From: Pseudothermotoga_B sp051235805
GTDB lineage: Bacteria > Thermotogota > Thermotogae > Thermotogales > DSM-5069
DNA: 64,000 nt
Assembly: GCF_051235805.1 (NCBI RefSeq)
Contig: NZ_JBPNXV010000003.1
Location: 49,849-113,848, forward strand
Direction: 5' to 3'
A program made the translations under genes and the position numbers. This document shows, in pieces, positions 35,029 through 44,800 of the stretch. Under the pieces are notes generated by a model, which was given only the letters and a program-made list of their open reading frames with translations, had not been told where the DNA came from and ran no database searches. The number at the start of each line of letters is the position of its first letter. The first letter of the stretch is position 1.

Positions 35029-35598
35029 ATGATGAGATTTGCTTTGACCTTCTTCGGCACACTTTTAGACCACGTAGGAGTGCCTCTGCCACTCATTGTG
35101 GTGGTGATCTCACTGAGAACAGAAAAGGAAGATCTCTTGACGGTCTTTATTGCCGCAATGCTTGCGCTTTTAACCAGCGACTTCTTGACATTATTCCTTG
35201 GAAAATACATATTGAAAACCTTAACGGTTCCAAGAAAATCTCTCTTACCAAATACAAAAACACACAGCAGGATAACTCATTACGCTCAAAAACTAATAGA
35301 CAGTGCGCTGATACCTGGAAGATGGATAATCTTGTTCAGCAAGTTTATTCCTATAGTCGGAAAATACGTACCAGTGGCAATAGGTTACAACAACATACCA
35401 TGGAAAAACTATCTACCGATCTTGGTCATGGGCGATGTACTCTACGCTCTGTGCTACATTGTGCTGAGCTTTTACTTCGGCGAAGCAATCAGAAATCAGC
35501 AGTTTGTTATAACCTTTATATTGGGCTTAGTATTCCTTTCATTGTACATTTTCTCTTACTTACTATCTAAGAAAAAACTGCGCAGCATTCAGAGGTGA
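35029..35598 (+). CDS. DedA/VTT-family membrane protein
   Basis: 189 residues, several membrane helices. The DedA (SNARE-associated, VTT) core is visible: FTFFGTLLDHVGVPLPLIV-like N-terminus, PGRWIILFSKFIPIVGKYVPVAIGY with the conserved Arg/Gly pattern and KNYLPILVMGDVLYAL. Family members are lipid flippases/transporters. ATG behind GAGGAATG; its stop overlaps the cas6 start. Finding a membrane lipid transporter gene fused into a CRISPR operon is unusual; it may be an insertion rather than a partner. Confidence 0.75.
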   Translation: MMRFALTFFGTLLDHVGVPLPLIVVVISLRTEKEDLLTVFIAAMLALLTSDFLTLFLGKYILKTLTVPRKSLLPNTKTHSRITHYAQKLIDSALIPGRWIILFSKFIPIVGKYVPVAIGYNNIPWKNYLPILVMGDVLYALCYIVLSFYFGEAIRNQQFVITFILGLVFLSLYIFSYLLSKKKLRSIQR

Positions 35599-36410
35599 TG
35601 ATTGTGTTTTACAGTGTAGTCGTGAAACTGAAGGCTTCCAAAGATGGAGTTTATGATTTCTACCCGGGTCAGAAAATTCACAGTCTCTTTCTTGGTTTGA
35701 TCAGGAAAACCGACGAGACTTTGGCAAAGAACCTCCACAACGAGCAAAAAGAAAAGAGTTTCACCGTTTCATCATTTCTTGGCACCAATTACGAAAAACC
35801 GATAGCCATTCGAAGCCAGAACTACTACTTTATAAGACTAACGATCCTCGACGAAGAGGTGTTCAATGCCATGATCGCCAGTTTGCTTGAAAAGAATGCT
35901 ATCAAAGAGCCGATGAAAATTGGAAACATATACTATGAGATAGAAGAAGTACTTTTTGACCAAAGCAAGAGTAAATGGGCTTCGCACACCTCTGCCGAAG
36001 AGTTGTTCAGCAAAGACTACACCGAAAACTTGATAAAACTAAGGTTTCACACTCCAACACTCTTCAAAGCAGGCGATAGCTTCTGCAGATTTCCAATACC
36101 TCAGAAGGTTTTCAACAGTCTTTTGAAGAAGTTCAACAGATACTCTGAGTCACACAAAATAGATCAGGCTGTTGAGCCGAAATTCAATCATATCACCATC
36201 TTTGAAAAAAAGACTCAGTCGAGACGAATCACCTTGAGAGATTTCTACATCGAAGGCTTCATAGGCGATGTGACATTCAAAGTGCCTGAAGACGACAAAG
36301 AGCTCGTAAAGATTGCGAACGTTCTTGGCGATTTTTCGCTGTACGCAGGAGTTGGTTACAAAACTACGATGGGACTTGGACAGGTTGAAAGAATTCCTCT
36401 GCAAGGGTGA
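35598..36410 (+). CDS. cas6: CRISPR endoribonuclease Cas6
   Basis: 270 residues, normal Cas6 size. N-terminal ferredoxin strand (VFYSVVVKLKA), a conserved central FLGTNY, and the diagnostic C-terminal glycine-rich loop GVGYKTTMGLGQVERI. It cuts the repeat of the array transcript, leaving the 8 nt handle ATGGCAAC. A histidine near the N-terminus (KIHSLFLG, about residue 31) is the candidate general acid/base. The start is ATG 35598 or GTG 35604. First gene of cas6-CAPP-cas1-cas2-ago. Confidence 0.92.
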   Translation: MIVFYSVVVKLKASKDGVYDFYPGQKIHSLFLGLIRKTDETLAKNLHNEQKEKSFTVSSFLGTNYEKPIAIRSQNYYFIRLTILDEEVFNAMIASLLEKNAIKEPMKIGNIYYEIEEVLFDQSKSKWASHTSAEELFSKDYTENLIKLRFHTPTLFKAGDSFCRFPIPQKVFNSLLKKFNRYSESHKIDQAVEPKFNHITIFEKKTQSRRITLRDFYIEGFIGDVTFKVPEDDKELVKIANVLGDFSLYAGVGYKTTMGLGQVERIPLQG

Positions 36411-36414
36411 GCGT

Positions 36415-38031
36415 GTGGACTTTAAAGAACTTGCTCTGAAGGCTGAGGAGAACTTCGAGTTTGCGAAAGCTCTTGAATACTATGAAAGGGCTTACGATCA
36501 ACTGTCGGTTGAAGATGGCTCTTTGGAAAGGTATGCAAATCTCCTACTCGAGTTCCAGCACTACGAGAAAGCAAAAGAGATATTTCAGCTCTTGGCAGAC
36601 AAGACTAAAAGGAACGATTTTTACAACAAAGTTGCCCAGATCTGTGAAGCTCTTGATCAGCAAAACCAAGCAGCCGAGCTCTACGAAAAGATTGGCAACG
36701 ATGAGAAGGCAAGAGAACTCAAAAAAACTACGAAAACATTGCAGATCGACTCAGCTGTTGTGAAACAATTCATGAATCTCTTCACCGGCAGAGAAGACGT
36801 CTTTGCTGTTCAGAGCGACGAGGGGTACTATCCAGTAAGACGTCCCATGACTGAAAAGGATGTTCTGGAACATCTGAATGGCGAAAAGACCCTGGGTGTC
36901 TACGTGCTCAGATCGGACAACTGTCTGAAATTTGCTGCGTTTGACGTTGATCTCAAAAAAGATGCTTTGCATGAAGATTGGCAGAGCATCTTCAAGCTCT
37001 GTAAAGAAAAAACGGTTGAACTGTGTGAAAGATTAAGGTTAGAAAACATCAAATACTATGTTGAGTTCAGTGGAAACAAAGGTTTTCACGTCTGGATATT
37101 CTTCAATAGATGGCTTCAAGCCTACAAAGTCAGATACATACTAAAGAAGGTAGTTGACGAGCTTGAATTGAGTGAAAAAATATCTGTTGAAGTATTTCCA
37201 AAACAGGCAGACCATGGAGGTGGGCTTGGAAATCTCATCAAACTGCCTCTGGGGGTACACAGAAAGACGCTTAACAGATGTGTATTTGTGGGTGAAGATT
37301 TTGAACCAGTCGAGAATCAATACGATTTCTTGCTCAAAATAGAGCCGAATGACTCAGATGAATTTGAAAAGCTCCACAGAGAACTTTCAGACCAACACAG
37401 AGAACAGCAACCAAAACCATCAAAGCCGAAAGCAACTGGGAATGTCAAAAAACTGGTCAGGCAGCAGATCAAAACTGAGGTTGATTCCAGCTTGTTCAGA
37501 AACCTCTTGCAAGCATGTTATCCACTGAAACAAATAGCTCAGAAGATTGAAAGAGTAGCCTACATAACAGAAGATGAAGAATACCTTTTGATAGCCAGTT
37601 GTGGACCACTGGACAATTCACAACAGTTTTTGGCAGACCTTTTGAAAAAAACTATCAACTACTCTTTCAGTCGCATTTACTCAGTTTTGAATCGCGTCGG
37701 CACAGTACCATTAACCTGTGAAGAAATCAAAAGATTCATACTCTCGAAGTCTCTGCCTTTGAGTGTCGATCAGTGTAATTGTAGATTTACCACCAATCTG
37801 AACACACCTCTTTGTTTGGTAACAAACTGCGACTTCTTGTTGCTTTCAAAGATCGACATACGAGACCTTGTAAGAAAGATCATCGACAAAACAAAAGAGA
37901 AGAACGAGCTGGAATATTACATAAGGAACCTGAAAAATCTGCTTGCCCAGAAGATGAGTGAAGAAGAGATTTTCATTGAAAATGTCGTAATTCGAAAAAA
38001 CAAAGACGGTGAGATACAAATAATAATTTAG
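36415..38031 (+). CDS. CRISPR-associated primase-polymerase (CAPP)
   Basis: 538 residues from the GTG behind AAGGGTGA. N-terminal TPR-like helices (about 1-115), then an archaeo-eukaryotic primase (AEP) domain: DxD metal site (Asp177, Asp179 in AAFDVDLK), GNKGFHVWIFF with His225, and NLIKLPLGVHRKT. The C-terminal region has a Cys cluster (CNCRF, CLVTNC) as in PriL/PriCT domains. CAPPs of Marinitoga sit with cas1-cas2 and synthesise DNA or RNA, proposed to make or complete spacers. Located 4 nt after cas6 and 10 nt before cas1, exactly that context. Confidence 0.88.
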   Translation: MDFKELALKAEENFEFAKALEYYERAYDQLSVEDGSLERYANLLLEFQHYEKAKEIFQLLADKTKRNDFYNKVAQICEALDQQNQAAELYEKIGNDEKARELKKTTKTLQIDSAVVKQFMNLFTGREDVFAVQSDEGYYPVRRPMTEKDVLEHLNGEKTLGVYVLRSDNCLKFAAFDVDLKKDALHEDWQSIFKLCKEKTVELCERLRLENIKYYVEFSGNKGFHVWIFFNRWLQAYKVRYILKKVVDELELSEKISVEVFPKQADHGGGLGNLIKLPLGVHRKTLNRCVFVGEDFEPVENQYDFLLKIEPNDSDEFEKLHRELSDQHREQQPKPSKPKATGNVKKLVRQQIKTEVDSSLFRNLLQACYPLKQIAQKIERVAYITEDEEYLLIASCGPLDNSQQFLADLLKKTINYSFSRIYSVLNRVGTVPLTCEEIKRFILSKSLPLSVDQCNCRFTTNLNTPLCLVTNCDFLLLSKIDIRDLVRKIIDKTKEKNELEYYIRNLKNLLAQKMSEEEIFIENVVIRKNKDGEIQIII

Positions 38032-38041
38032 GGTGATCTTC

Positions 38042-39040
38042 ATGATACTCTACGTTACCGAACAAGGTGCTGTACTCTCTAAAGAGTTGGGAAAGTTGAA
38101 TATAACCAAAGATGGCAAGATCCTAAGCGAAGTGCCTTTGAAGAAGATAGAGAAAGTCAATCTCATGGGAAATATCTCTCTGACTCCTCAGATCTTGAAC
38201 TATTTTCTGGACAACAAAATCGAAGTGGTCTTCATGACTCAGTATGGAAAGTATAGAGGGAAATTGTACACAAATGAATACAGAAATGTGATGCTGAGGT
38301 TGAAACAATACGAACGTTCTACCGATGAATCTTTTAAGATAAGGATGGCTCGTTCAATAGTGATCGGTAAATTGAGGAACTACTACGACTATCTTGTAAG
38401 CAGAAGCAAGAATCTACCAAAAGGTTTGCTGAGCGAAGAGATGGCAGCTATCAGAAAGACTCAAGAAAAGGTTGCAGCTGCGAATTCTGTAGAAGAAATA
38501 ATGGGATTTGAAGGCATCGGCTCAAAGTTCTACTTCCAAGCCTTCAGTAAGCTCTTCAAGAGTGAAGAATTCAATTTCGAAAAAAGAATTGCTCATCCAC
38601 CAAAAGACCCTGTCAATGCGATGCTTTCACTCGGTTACAGTTTGCTTTACAACGAAATCGAAGCCGCAATGAACGCTGTTGGGCTGGATCCATACCTTGG
38701 AAACCTTCACACAATAGACGTCTCAAAAAAATCCTTACTCTTTGATTTGACTGAAGAATTCAGGAACATCATTGTCGATTCTTTTGTGATCAACTTGATA
38801 AACAAAAATGAATTTACCCCCAACGACTTCGAGAAAGTGGAAGAAGGGATCATCTACTTCTCGAAAGAAGCGTTAAAAAGATTCATAAACAGATTTGAAG
38901 AAAGGCTGAGTGTAAAAATGAAATATCACTTGGACGACGAAGAAAACTACACAAGAACTATATTCGAGAAACAGGCAAGACATTACGCAAGAGTAGTACT
39001 TGGCGACGACCCAGATTACATTCCCTTCTACAGGAAGTGA
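38042..39040 (+). CDS. cas1: CRISPR integrase Cas1
   Basis: 332 residues. Core motifs: YNEIEAAMNAVGLDPYLGNLH with the catalytic Glu (about 205) and His223, and LLFDLTEEFRNIIVD with Asp235. These form the metal site that inserts spacers. The N-terminal beta-domain begins ILYVTEQGAVLSKELGK. ATG chosen behind AGGGTG; an upstream GTG at 38033 is less likely. Between CAPP and cas2. Confidence 0.97.
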   Translation: MILYVTEQGAVLSKELGKLNITKDGKILSEVPLKKIEKVNLMGNISLTPQILNYFLDNKIEVVFMTQYGKYRGKLYTNEYRNVMLRLKQYERSTDESFKIRMARSIVIGKLRNYYDYLVSRSKNLPKGLLSEEMAAIRKTQEKVAAANSVEEIMGFEGIGSKFYFQAFSKLFKSEEFNFEKRIAHPPKDPVNAMLSLGYSLLYNEIEAAMNAVGLDPYLGNLHTIDVSKKSLLFDLTEEFRNIIVDSFVINLINKNEFTPNDFEKVEEGIIYFSKEALKRFINRFEERLSVKMKYHLDDEENYTRTIFEKQARHYARVVLGDDPDYIPFYRK

Positions 39041-39045
39041 TCTGA

Positions 39046-39324
39046 TTGTTCTACGTTGTTAGTTACGATGTAGTTGATGACAAAAGGCGGAATCATCTTT
39101 CAGATTACTTGGAAAGCTATGGAATCAGAGTTCAGTACAGCGTCTTTGAGGTCGAATTGAACGAATCACAGCTTAACCAAATGATCAAAGGAATAAAAAA
39201 ACGTATAAAGACCGATGAAGACACAGTCAGAATCTACCCAATAGCTAAAGACCTGCGCAACTCGATAATTACGATTGGGATGGACAAAGGTCATTACTAC
39301 GAAGGAAACATAATAATTATCTGA
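39046..39324 (+). CDS. cas2: CRISPR adaptation protein Cas2
   Basis: 92 residues, ferredoxin fold: FYVVSYDVVDDKRRNHLSDY with the conserved Asp, GIRVQYSVFEVELNE and a C-terminal strand. It bridges Cas1 dimers in the integrase. TTG start, 5 nt after cas1 and 11 nt before the Argonaute gene. Confidence 0.97.
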   Translation: MFYVVSYDVVDDKRRNHLSDYLESYGIRVQYSVFEVELNESQLNQMIKGIKKRIKTDEDTVRIYPIAKDLRNSIITIGMDKGHYYEGNIIII

Positions 39325-39335
39325 GGGGGAATACG

Positions 39336-41258
39336 ATGAAACTCAATCTTCACCAGATCACAGTGCCAGTTAAGGTTAAAAGAATCTACTATTTCAACCC
39401 ACAGACAGAACCAGAGATCTTTGCCCAAAATCTTTCACGGGTCAACAACATCAGATTCATTCATTCAAGCGACCTCGTCTGGGTAGAACTTCCTGTCGTG
39501 GACATTACACTAACACCAGCACAGGTGGAGTCATACAAAAAAAGCGAAGAAGTAGTGGAAGGTGACGAGAAATTGTTCACAAAAGTACTCTACACCTTCA
39601 TTAGAAAACTCTTCAAAGATAACAACTTTGTGGTATCAAGAGAAAATCTTTTCATAGATATCAGAACAAAGAAACCTTTACAGACTAACAAAGAAGTGTG
39701 TTGTTATGAATCTTACCAACTGAAGATCTACAAATTTGACGAAAAACACTATTTGTCTATACTTCCAAGATTTGTTTTTCTTTCTACAAAACCTGCCTTG
39801 GAATCAAATGTGAAATCTGCGTTTGTTTTGAACGTGAAATCTGGCAGAAGCTTTCCTTGCATATCTTGTGAAAAGGACAATCTCGTTATCTCCGTAGATA
39901 AAAGCCACCAAAAGCGCGTCTCTTTTCCAGAAAACTACTATTTCAACTTCACTTCGAAAGATGCTGAGAACTTGGGATTCTCAAAAGAACTCTACAACAT
40001 TTATACCAGCAATCTCAAGACACTCTATGGCAGAATACCACACAACCTAAACTTTCTCGCTAAAATAGCTAATCTTGAAGAATCTTACGAAATTCACCCC
40101 AGCAACTTTGAAAGAGTAGTGGTATTCTACAGATTTAAAGAAGGAAGATCAACATCGATAAAAGAGATCTTCAACTTGAAGCCCATCAAAAATCCAGAAA
40201 ATCTTAAGGTGACCTTCGTTTTTCCAGATATATACAAAAACGAGCAAATCGAGGAACCCTTGAAAAGAATCTTTGCATCCTCTCAATCTCAGTATTACAA
40301 AGATCTCTCAGATCTCGGCATCAAAAAAATAGATTATTTGAGAGATCCTCAGAGTTCCAAAGCAATCTTCTATTATGATCAGTCATTCAATATAGAAAAG
40401 AGCGACTATCTGTCCAGTTGTGGAAATGGCTTTGCGATAATACTGCTTCAAGGAAGACAAAACACCCTACAGCCCCTCCTGGAAAAAGTGCCCAGAAGCC
40501 TTACACCAATGCCGATATTGAAACCTAAACTGACAAGTACAGACGGTTTAAGGTATATCATCAAAAGCTTTGCTTACAAAATGCTCAATTTCAGCAAAGA
40601 AGCACAACCGTATGAACTGATGGATATTATGAAGAACACATTGTACATAGGCTTTGATTTGAGCCACGATCATCAAAAAAGAAAATCAAATCTTGCCTTA
40701 GCCGCGGTTGATTCTTATGGAAAGGTCATCTATATCTTTCAAAAACAAGACCTGCCGTTGAATGAAAAACTCAATCTTGACACACTACAAACAGCTTTTG
40801 CCAAATCTGTTGATCGCTATAATGCCAAACATGGTAGGAATCCAGACTACGTTTATCTAATGCGAGATGGTGTTTTCTTAGAAGAGATAGGCTTGCTCAC
40901 AAACTATCTGGACATCACTGGATTAGATTATGTAATTATCGAAGTAAACAAGAATTCAAATATAAACTCTGAAGAGAACCTAAAGGGCATCTTGATAAAA
41001 CTTCAAAAAGACAGATTTCTCTACTTCACAGAGACCTACAACTTACAAAAAGGTGTTGAGCTAAATATAATCAAGAACAGAACGAAATTGACCGATGAAC
41101 AAATAGCAAAACAAATCTATTTGTCCACCAGACTTTTTCATCCAACACCTTTCAGCAATCTCAAATTACCTTATCCGTTGTATATAACAGATAAGGTGTC
41201 ACTGCTGCCAGTCGAATGGAAATTGTATATACCGTACTTTCAAGATGATCAACAATAG
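39336..41258 (+). CDS. ago: CRISPR-associated prokaryotic Argonaute (long pAgo, MpAgo-like)
   Basis: 640 residues (MpAgo is 639). N, PAZ-like and MID regions fill the first 430 residues; the PIWI domain starts at TLYIGFDLSHDHQKRKSNLA. Catalytic residues found by eye: Asp441, Glu477, Asp511 (YLMRDGVF), the same 36- and 70-residue spacing as in MpAgo (446, 482, 516), plus a fourth candidate Asp619 (YITDKV). It should be an active slicer. MpAgo and T. profunda Ago, both CRISPR-linked, bind guide RNAs with a 5'-hydroxyl; this is likely the same group. Encoded 11 nt after cas2 behind GAGGGGG, so clearly in the adaptation operon. Confidence 0.95.
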   Translation: MKLNLHQITVPVKVKRIYYFNPQTEPEIFAQNLSRVNNIRFIHSSDLVWVELPVVDITLTPAQVESYKKSEEVVEGDEKLFTKVLYTFIRKLFKDNNFVVSRENLFIDIRTKKPLQTNKEVCCYESYQLKIYKFDEKHYLSILPRFVFLSTKPALESNVKSAFVLNVKSGRSFPCISCEKDNLVISVDKSHQKRVSFPENYYFNFTSKDAENLGFSKELYNIYTSNLKTLYGRIPHNLNFLAKIANLEESYEIHPSNFERVVVFYRFKEGRSTSIKEIFNLKPIKNPENLKVTFVFPDIYKNEQIEEPLKRIFASSQSQYYKDLSDLGIKKIDYLRDPQSSKAIFYYDQSFNIEKSDYLSSCGNGFAIILLQGRQNTLQPLLEKVPRSLTPMPILKPKLTSTDGLRYIIKSFAYKMLNFSKEAQPYELMDIMKNTLYIGFDLSHDHQKRKSNLALAAVDSYGKVIYIFQKQDLPLNEKLNLDTLQTAFAKSVDRYNAKHGRNPDYVYLMRDGVFLEEIGLLTNYLDITGLDYVIIEVNKNSNINSEENLKGILIKLQKDRFLYFTETYNLQKGVELNIIKNRTKLTDEQIAKQIYLSTRLFHPTPFSNLKLPYPLYITDKVSLLPVEWKLYIPYFQDDQQ

Positions 41259-41864
41259 CTCATCTACTTAACATTTCGAAGAGTCAGTTTATGTGCTATA
41301 ATTTTGATGAGCTTGAACACGAATAGAACAGCACCAAACCAAAGTAACTGTTTTGTAACGCTCAGCATTAATCTAAGATCCTAAGCTACGCAGTTTTAGA
41401 GTCGAACTACAAGAATATAAACTAAAAGCTTTTCAGACGTGAAACACAAACTCTTTCAGCAATAGATCGTGATGGGATATTAATTGCAATTCTTCTTAGC
41501 AATATTCACAAGTTATGAACATAGTCACACGAGAGACTAACGACGCAATACACACATAAATACAAGCATTTCATAAACAACACAGACATGACTTGGAAGA
41601 TTCATTAAACCGACGGATTGTTACATCTTTACCTTCAGGTCATTGACATGTTAATATTGTAGTCCGAAAAGTTCCATATCTCCCTCAAAAAGTATCAGTT
41701 GCGTATTTGTGCGGGTTTCCGTCAACAGATCCTGAATACGCATCAATACTGAATAAACTTAACCAAATTGCCCCCATGTTAGCCTCGCACTCACTTTGTT
41801 AACACTAGACACAGAATATTATACATATTTGGCATCTTATCTATCATATATTCAAAATGTAAGG
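41259..41864 (+). promoter_or_regulatory. CRISPR leader region
   Basis: About 606 bp, AT-rich and without a gene, between ago and the first repeat. It is on the leader side because the degenerate repeat is at the far end of the array. It should contain the array promoter and the Cas1-Cas2 recognition signals. No single strong promoter could be assigned. Confidence 0.75.
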
Positions 41865-44800
41865 GTCCGAAAGAAGGTCCTCTCTGAAAGGGATGGCAAC
41901 CAATCGGCGGAAAATTCCCTGTCATCGGGGTGACACGGTCCGAAAGAAGGTCCTCTCTGAAAGGGATGGCAACTCCTGCAGCAGTTTTTGAATCTCTCTT
42001 TTTCGTGCAGTAAGTCCGAAAGAAGGTCCTCTCTGAAAGGGATGGCAACCCTATGAAGTCCTCAACCCCCGTGTCGGGGTCGAAGACGTGTCCGAAAGAA
42101 GGTCCTCTCTGAAAGGGATGGCAACCCTATGAAGTCCTCAACCCCCGTGTCGGGGTCGAAGACGTGTCCGAAAGAAGGTCCTCTCTGAAAGGGATGGCAA
42201 CTTTTTGTTCCACAATTCACACCAAAAATCGGTACTCTCGAGTCCGAAAGAAGGTCCTCTCTGAAAGGGATGGCAACTTCCGCCCATACGAATGACGCAT
42301 AGCTTACGATGTCCGCAAGTCCGAAAGAAGGTCCTCTCTGAAAGGGATGGCAACATCTGTTGACGGTACATCAAAAATCAAGTTTTTTCCAAAAAGTCCG
42401 AAAGAAGGTCCTCTCTGAAAGGGATGGCAACGGTCTCCAGTTCCGGGAAGGAGGCAAAACTACAATCTCATGTCCGAAAGAAGGTCCTCTCTGAAAGGGA
42501 TGGCAACACAGTATAGTTACACTAGTGTCGTAAACTATTCTCATCAGTGGTCCGAAAGAAGGTCCTCTCTGAAAGGGATGGCAACTTTATAAGGACCTCA
42601 CCCCCCTTGGTCAACTCCCCCTTAAGTCCGAAAGAAGGTCCTCTCTGAAAGGGATGGCAACTATTGGGCCACGATTAAGATATCGTGTCGGTTTAATTTA
42701 AGTCCGAAAGAAGGTCCTCTCTGAAAGGGATGGCAACTTATTCTCTTACATCTGTAACTCCCCTCTTGAGGCATCAGTCCGAAAGAAGGTCCTCTCTGAA
42801 AGGGATGGCAACTTTTTTTTCACTTATTTAACGTCCACTTCATTATCCTAAGTCCGAAAGAAGGTCCTCTCTGAAAGGGATGGCAACACGAGGGAAAACA
42901 GGAGAAGGGGTCACTTGGACCCCTTCTGTCCGAAAGAAGGTCCTCTCTGAAAGGGATGGCAACTCCTGCGGTCGCCGCTCCCTGAGGGGTGGGGGGTCTT
43001 TGAGTCCGAAAGAAGGTCCTCTCTGAAAGGGATGGCAACCAATTATCAGCAAGACGGCAAGTGGACGGCGGCCGTCATGTCCGAAAGAAGGTCCTCTCTG
43101 AAAGGGATGGCAACCTGCATCTCTTCCGTCTGTAACCTGTTAATTTTTTCGATGTCCGAAAGAAGGTCCTCTCTGAAAGGGATGGCAACTCTAAAGCGGT
43201 AGTCTTTTATCTGTCCGCGAATGTGTTCAAGTCCGAAAGAAGGTCCTCTCTGAAAGGGATGGCAACTCCCAGATTTCGTTTTTCCTTCCACATTTTCCAT
43301 TGGGTCCGAAAGAAGGTCCTCTCTGAAAGGGATGGCAACTTACATACATGAAATGTGCAAGGTTCTCGATTGTTGGCACGTCCGAAAGAAGGTCCTCTCT
43401 GAAAGGGATGGCAACCGCCGGTTAAAGAAACATTGCGCATTGTGTACAATCTGTGGTCCGAAAGAAGGTCCTCTCTGAAAGGGATGGCAACTTGAAAGAT
43501 CAACGCCAGGGGGCGGCGACCATCATGGACGTCCGAAAGAAGGTCCTCTCTGAAAGGGATGGCAACGTTCGTCGAGGTTCACTGCTTTGACTCTTATGGT
43601 TGTTGAGTGTCCGAAAGAAGGTCCTCTCTGAAAGGGATGGCAACAATGTGTCCACCGGAGAAAAGTAGGTGGCTGAGACTCCATAGTCCGAAAGAAGGTC
43701 CTCTCTGAAAGGGATGGCAACTTCTTACTTACTTATATGCGACTCCATTTATATACTCTCAGTCCGAAAGAAGGTCCTCTCTGAAAGGGATGGCAACGTG
43801 GACCATAGGCAAGATCAAAAAGCTTCTCGGCGGCTTCCGGTCCGAAAGAAGGTCCTCTCTGAAAGGGATGGCAACGGGTGAGCCCCGAACCCGGTTTCCT
43901 GTCTCCCCTGGCGCAGTCCGAAAGAAGGTCCTCTCTGAAAGGGATGGCAACTTTTTGCTCTGCTTGTGTCCCGGCACCTTGCCCATCTTTGTCCGAAAGA
44001 AGGTCCTCTCTGAAAGGGATGGCAACGCCTTCTTCTAGTCTGGTCATGATTTGAAATACGATGTCCGAAAGAAGGTCCTCTCTGAAAGGGATGGCAACAA
44101 AGGGGGGGAGGTGGAACTTAGCTCCTCCCCCCTTTTTGTCCGAAAGAAGGTCCTCTCTGAAAGGGATGGCAACAGGGGGACGGCGACCGTCGTGCACGAT
44201 CTCATATTGAATGGTCCGAAAGAAGGTCCTCTCTGAAAGGGATGGCAACTTCTTGTACGAAGGAAACTAACACTTCCGCATCTGTTATAAGTCCGAAAGA
44301 AGGTCCTCTCTGAAAGGGATGGCAACGCGGGTTTTGGTGGGTCTTTGATTATGACCTCACCTTGGGCCGTCCGAAAGAAGGTCCTCTCTGAAAGGGATGG
44401 CAACGGGAGGGGGGTCTTTTATAATTACCTCCCCTCCTCCCGCCAGTCCGAAAGAAGGTCCTCTCTGAAAGGGATGGCAACCTCATAAGCTCTCGGACCA
44501 TACGCTAGCAGGAAGAGATCTTTCACGTCCGAAAGAAGGTCCTCTCTGAAAGGGATGGCAACTGGTGGTGGGTCCTTCACCAGGACCTCCCCACCACCTT
44601 GAGTCCGAAAGAAGGTCCTCTCTGAAAGGGATGGCAACAGTTAAAGCGGGGATTGCTCCCCGCTATATGTGTTTCTTCAGTCCGAAAGAAGGTCCTCTCT
44701 GAAAGGGATGGCAACTCTTACGACCCCTTGCCCCCTTGACGGCCGCCGGAAGGTGGTCCGAAAGAAGGTCCTCTCTGAAAGGGATGGCAACATGAGTTGG

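Noticed and set aside
42888..44679. Hairpin-forming spacers that look like rho-independent terminators
   Set aside because: Most of the symmetry is explained by coding for Gly-rich then Pro-rich peptides (GGG...PPP) on the reverse strand, so a coding origin is the better account; only 42888-42927 and 44639-44679 keep perfect stems without such a motif.
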